DNA of 64,000 nucleotides from S5-327 sp965200975 (GTDB lineage Bacteria; Chloroflexota; Dehalococcoidia; Lucifugimonadales; Australimonadaceae), in NCBI GenBank assembly GCA_965200975.1, contig OZ241740.1, positions 186,001-250,000 on the forward strand, read 5' to 3'. Below the pieces are notes generated by a model that worked only from the letters and a program-made list of their open reading frames with translations, did not search any database and was not told the origin of the DNA. The stretch's first letter is position 1. Each line of letters begins with the position of its first letter. Positions 62,176-64,000 of this stretch are shown here, piece after piece. Made by a program: the position numbers and the translations under genes.

Positions 62176-63702
62176 TCACGATACGGCGGCGGACTTGTAG
62201 AGGGAGACTTCCATCGGCGAGAGGTCGGCGCCGACGTGCGCCTGGATAGCGTCGAAAAACTCCAGGTCCCACTCGCTCACGAACGTAATGGCGACGCCGG
62301 GGCGGCCCATGCGCGCGGTGCGCCCGATGCGGTGGACGTACTCCTCGACGCTCTCCGGAATGTCGTAGTTGATGACGTTCGCAACCGTCGGCACGTCGAT
62401 GCCCCGCGAGGTCAGGTTTGTCGACACGAGCAGCTTCAGCTTGCCGTCCCGGAACTCCTGCATCACGGCGTTGCGCTCGCCTTGCGGCAGCCCTCCGTGG
62501 ATCGCCGCGACCGGGATGTCGCGCCGGCTGAGCGACCGCACCAGCCAGTCCACGTCGTCTTGCGTGCGACGGAACAGGAGCGTCTGTTCGTTGCGGTCGA
62601 GCACCTCCAGCAGAGCGGCGAGCTTGTCGCGGCGCGCGACTTCGATATACCGCTGCTCCACCTGCTCGACCGGCTCCGACTCTTCGCCTACGCGGAACCA
62701 CTGCGGCTCCTGCAGGTACGAGTAGATGAGCCGCCGTATCTGCGTCGGCACGGTTGCGGTGAAGAGCGCCGTCTGCCGCGAGCGCGGCGTCGCCCGCAGG
62801 ATGCGGCGGATGTCCGGCAGGAACCCGATGTCGAGCATCTGGTCGGCCTCGTCGAGCACGACTATCCCCGCCCGGTCGAGATGGAGAATGTCGCGGTCGA
62901 GCAGGTCGATTACGCGGCCCGGAGTGCCGACGACGATGGGCGCGCCGCGTTCGAGCGACTTGATCTGCGGGCCGAGGCGGGCGCCGCCGTACACCGGCAC
63001 GACCTCCGAGCCTCGGTGCTTGCAGAGGTTGGCGAGCTCCGCAGCCACCTGACGCGCAAGCTCGCGGGTCGGCGTGAGCACGATGGCTTGCACATACTTC
63101 TGGCGAGCGTCGACCGCTTCCGCGATGGGGATGCCGAACCCGGCGGTCTTCCCTGTTCCGGTCTGCGCCTGGCCCACAATGTCCGCGCCGCGCAGCAGCG
63201 GGTCGATGACGAGCTCCTGGATGGGCGTGGGCGACGTGTAGCCCATCTCCGCGATCGCGCGAGCCACCGGCGCCGACACCTGTACGGGGCCAAACGGCTG
63301 GTTGCGGGGAACGGGACCGACGATCACGCCCTCGCGGGCGCGGCGTTCCCTGCTGCGGCGGGGCGTCGTCTTCCCGTTGGGCGAGAGCGGGGCGCGTTCG
63401 GCTTCCGGTTGGCGGGGCTGAGGAGGCTGTTCGGCGCCCTTGCGGCGGCCCCTGCCTCCGCGCCGGCGCTTGCGTCCGCCCTCGGGCCTGACCTGTTCGA
63501 CCGCAGGAGGAGGCGGCTCGGCTACGCCGACAGGCGCGTCGCCCTGACGTTTTCCCCGGCCACGCCGCGAGCGCGACGAACGCGCCTCGCGCGCGTCGGC
63601 GGGAGCGTCGTCGTGACGGTCTGTCGTTGGTACGGAGCGGGATGGCTCTTCAGCCGGCGGGGCCGGCTTCCGCAAGAGCCGAGAGAGGAGCTTGGGGATC
63701 AT
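62176..63702 (-). CDS. DEAD-box RNA helicase with long basic N-terminal extension
   Basis: 508 residues. RecA core: Q motif (GYTSPTPIQE), motif I AQTGTGKT, PTREL, VVLDEADQML, TAT (SAT-type), and HRIGRTARMG. Residues 1-130 are a low-complexity extension rich in Arg, Pro and Ala (for example RRRGGRGRRKG), whereas RhlE-like helicases usually carry this tail at the C-terminus. It likely binds structured RNA, for example in ribosome assembly or decay. Confidence 0.93.
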   Translation of the reverse strand: MIPKLLSRLLRKPAPPAEEPSRSVPTTDRHDDAPADAREARSSRSRRGRGKRQGDAPVGVAEPPPPAVEQVRPEGGRKRRRGGRGRRKGAEQPPQPRQPEAERAPLSPNGKTTPRRSRERRAREGVIVGPVPRNQPFGPVQVSAPVARAIAEMGYTSPTPIQELVIDPLLRGADIVGQAQTGTGKTAGFGIPIAEAVDARQKYVQAIVLTPTRELARQVAAELANLCKHRGSEVVPVYGGARLGPQIKSLERGAPIVVGTPGRVIDLLDRDILHLDRAGIVVLDEADQMLDIGFLPDIRRILRATPRSRQTALFTATVPTQIRRLIYSYLQEPQWFRVGEESEPVEQVEQRYIEVARRDKLAALLEVLDRNEQTLLFRRTQDDVDWLVRSLSRRDIPVAAIHGGLPQGERNAVMQEFRDGKLKLLVSTNLTSRGIDVPTVANVINYDIPESVEEYVHRIGRTARMGRPGVAITFVSEWDLEFFDAIQAHVGADLSPMEVSLYKSAAVS

Positions 63703-63798
63703 GCGCTCTTTAGTATGCCACAGTGGACGCGCGAGGCCAACGGGATAGCGTCGCGGGAAACCTCGGAGAGCGTGCGCTCGCCTCAGTTCCGCAACCAG

Positions 63799-63999
63799 TC
63801 ATGTGCGCTGGGTGCTAGTCAACAGACGAAGCAACTCAGGGAGGAAGCCCTTGCGGCCGATGCCTAGCGACGCAGTGTAGATGTCGCGGATGGTGGCGGG
63901 AGGGATGGTTGAACCCGGCTCATGCTCCGCCGAATTGCGTGTGCGCCGAAGGTCTTCGAGATGACCCGTAGTGCGTTTTTCGTTGGTGAGGAAGCGCAC
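63799..63999 (-). CDS. unidentified ORF, possibly the C-terminal part of a gene that continues outside the window
   Basis: 66 residues from a GTG at the window edge, so the true start may lie outside. The end SLGIGRKGFLPELLRLLTST is regular, but I do not recognise a family. The region 63703-63798 between it and the DEAD-box gene holds a weak hairpin related to the dispersed family. Confidence 0.3.
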   Translation of the reverse strand: MRFLTNEKRTTGHLEDLRRTRNSAEHEPGSTIPPATIRDIYTASLGIGRKGFLPELLRLLTSTQRT

Positions 64000-64000
64000 A

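Overview
This is a GC-rich bacterial chromosome segment (64 kb) that most resembles an uncultured member of the Chloroflexota, possibly a Dehalococcoidia or SAR202-like lineage. Clues are a Chlor_Arch_YYY/DUF2298 membrane protein, an archaeal-type PEP carboxylase, a 16S rRNA gene followed only by tRNA-Ile with no 23S gene, and a metabolic mix of amidohydrolases, cupins, metallo-hydrolases and NMT1-like binding proteins. The lineage is inference; a 16S alignment would settle it.

Layout. 0-10 kb: the end of gap, a giant membrane glycosyltransferase-like protein with a possible nested small gene, and a leftward potassium-uptake operon (trkH, trkA, usp, a short RCK_N protein, a second trkA-like gene, pheA). 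10.5-18.5 kb: a CO-dehydrogenase-like iron-sulfur and FAD subunit pair without its large subunit, cysK plus a double nitroreductase, an NMT1-like binding protein, an arylsulfotransferase-like propeller and two heme-oxygenase-fold (PqqC/TenA-like) proteins. 18.6-22.8 kb: Rieske protein, two tandem pyruvoyl-tetrahydropterin synthases, an SDR, a VIT1-type transporter, a redox lipoprotein and CoxG. 23-34 kb: housekeeping and redox genes (rpmB, FKBP, rpe, argH, TPP enzyme, TlpA, HemQ-like, ferredoxin, Lrp/AsnC regulator, IscA-like, a frameshifted GNAT, archaeal-type ppcA, double cupin). 34-39.7 kb: two amidohydrolases, a binding protein, tRNA-Glu, an MBL hydrolase and a VOC protein.

39.9-53.0 kb is the main accessory region. 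It is a tightly coupled three-gene operon (SNF2-type helicase, a 1422-residue adenine methyltransferase, and a 1707-residue DEAD/DUF1998 helicase with a C-terminal Vsr/DUF559-like nuclease fold). It is followed by an intact hicB-HTH gene and a decayed hicA-like toxin that abuts the 3' end of tRNA-Ile. An 11-bp piece of that tRNA 3' end recurs at 39886, just before the operon promoter, so the block may be a tRNA-targeted island. The operon has the gene order of class 1 DISARM (drmD, drmMI, drmA, drmB) in a condensed form with no PLD gene, and is the best candidate for an undescribed or variant antiphage system.

53-64 kb: tRNA-Ile and 16S rRNA (minus strand, with promoter and a 28-bp processing stalk), tmk with a repeat-derived tail, an R3H/AAA ATPase, a frameshifted GNAT-like gene, pdxT-pdxS, proS and a DEAD-box RNA helicase with a long basic N-terminus. 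A family of intergenic hairpins (CTGGGGGAGCG-GA-CGCTCTCCCAG) is dispersed over the window, with a tandem array of about 57-bp units at 35.4-35.7 kb.
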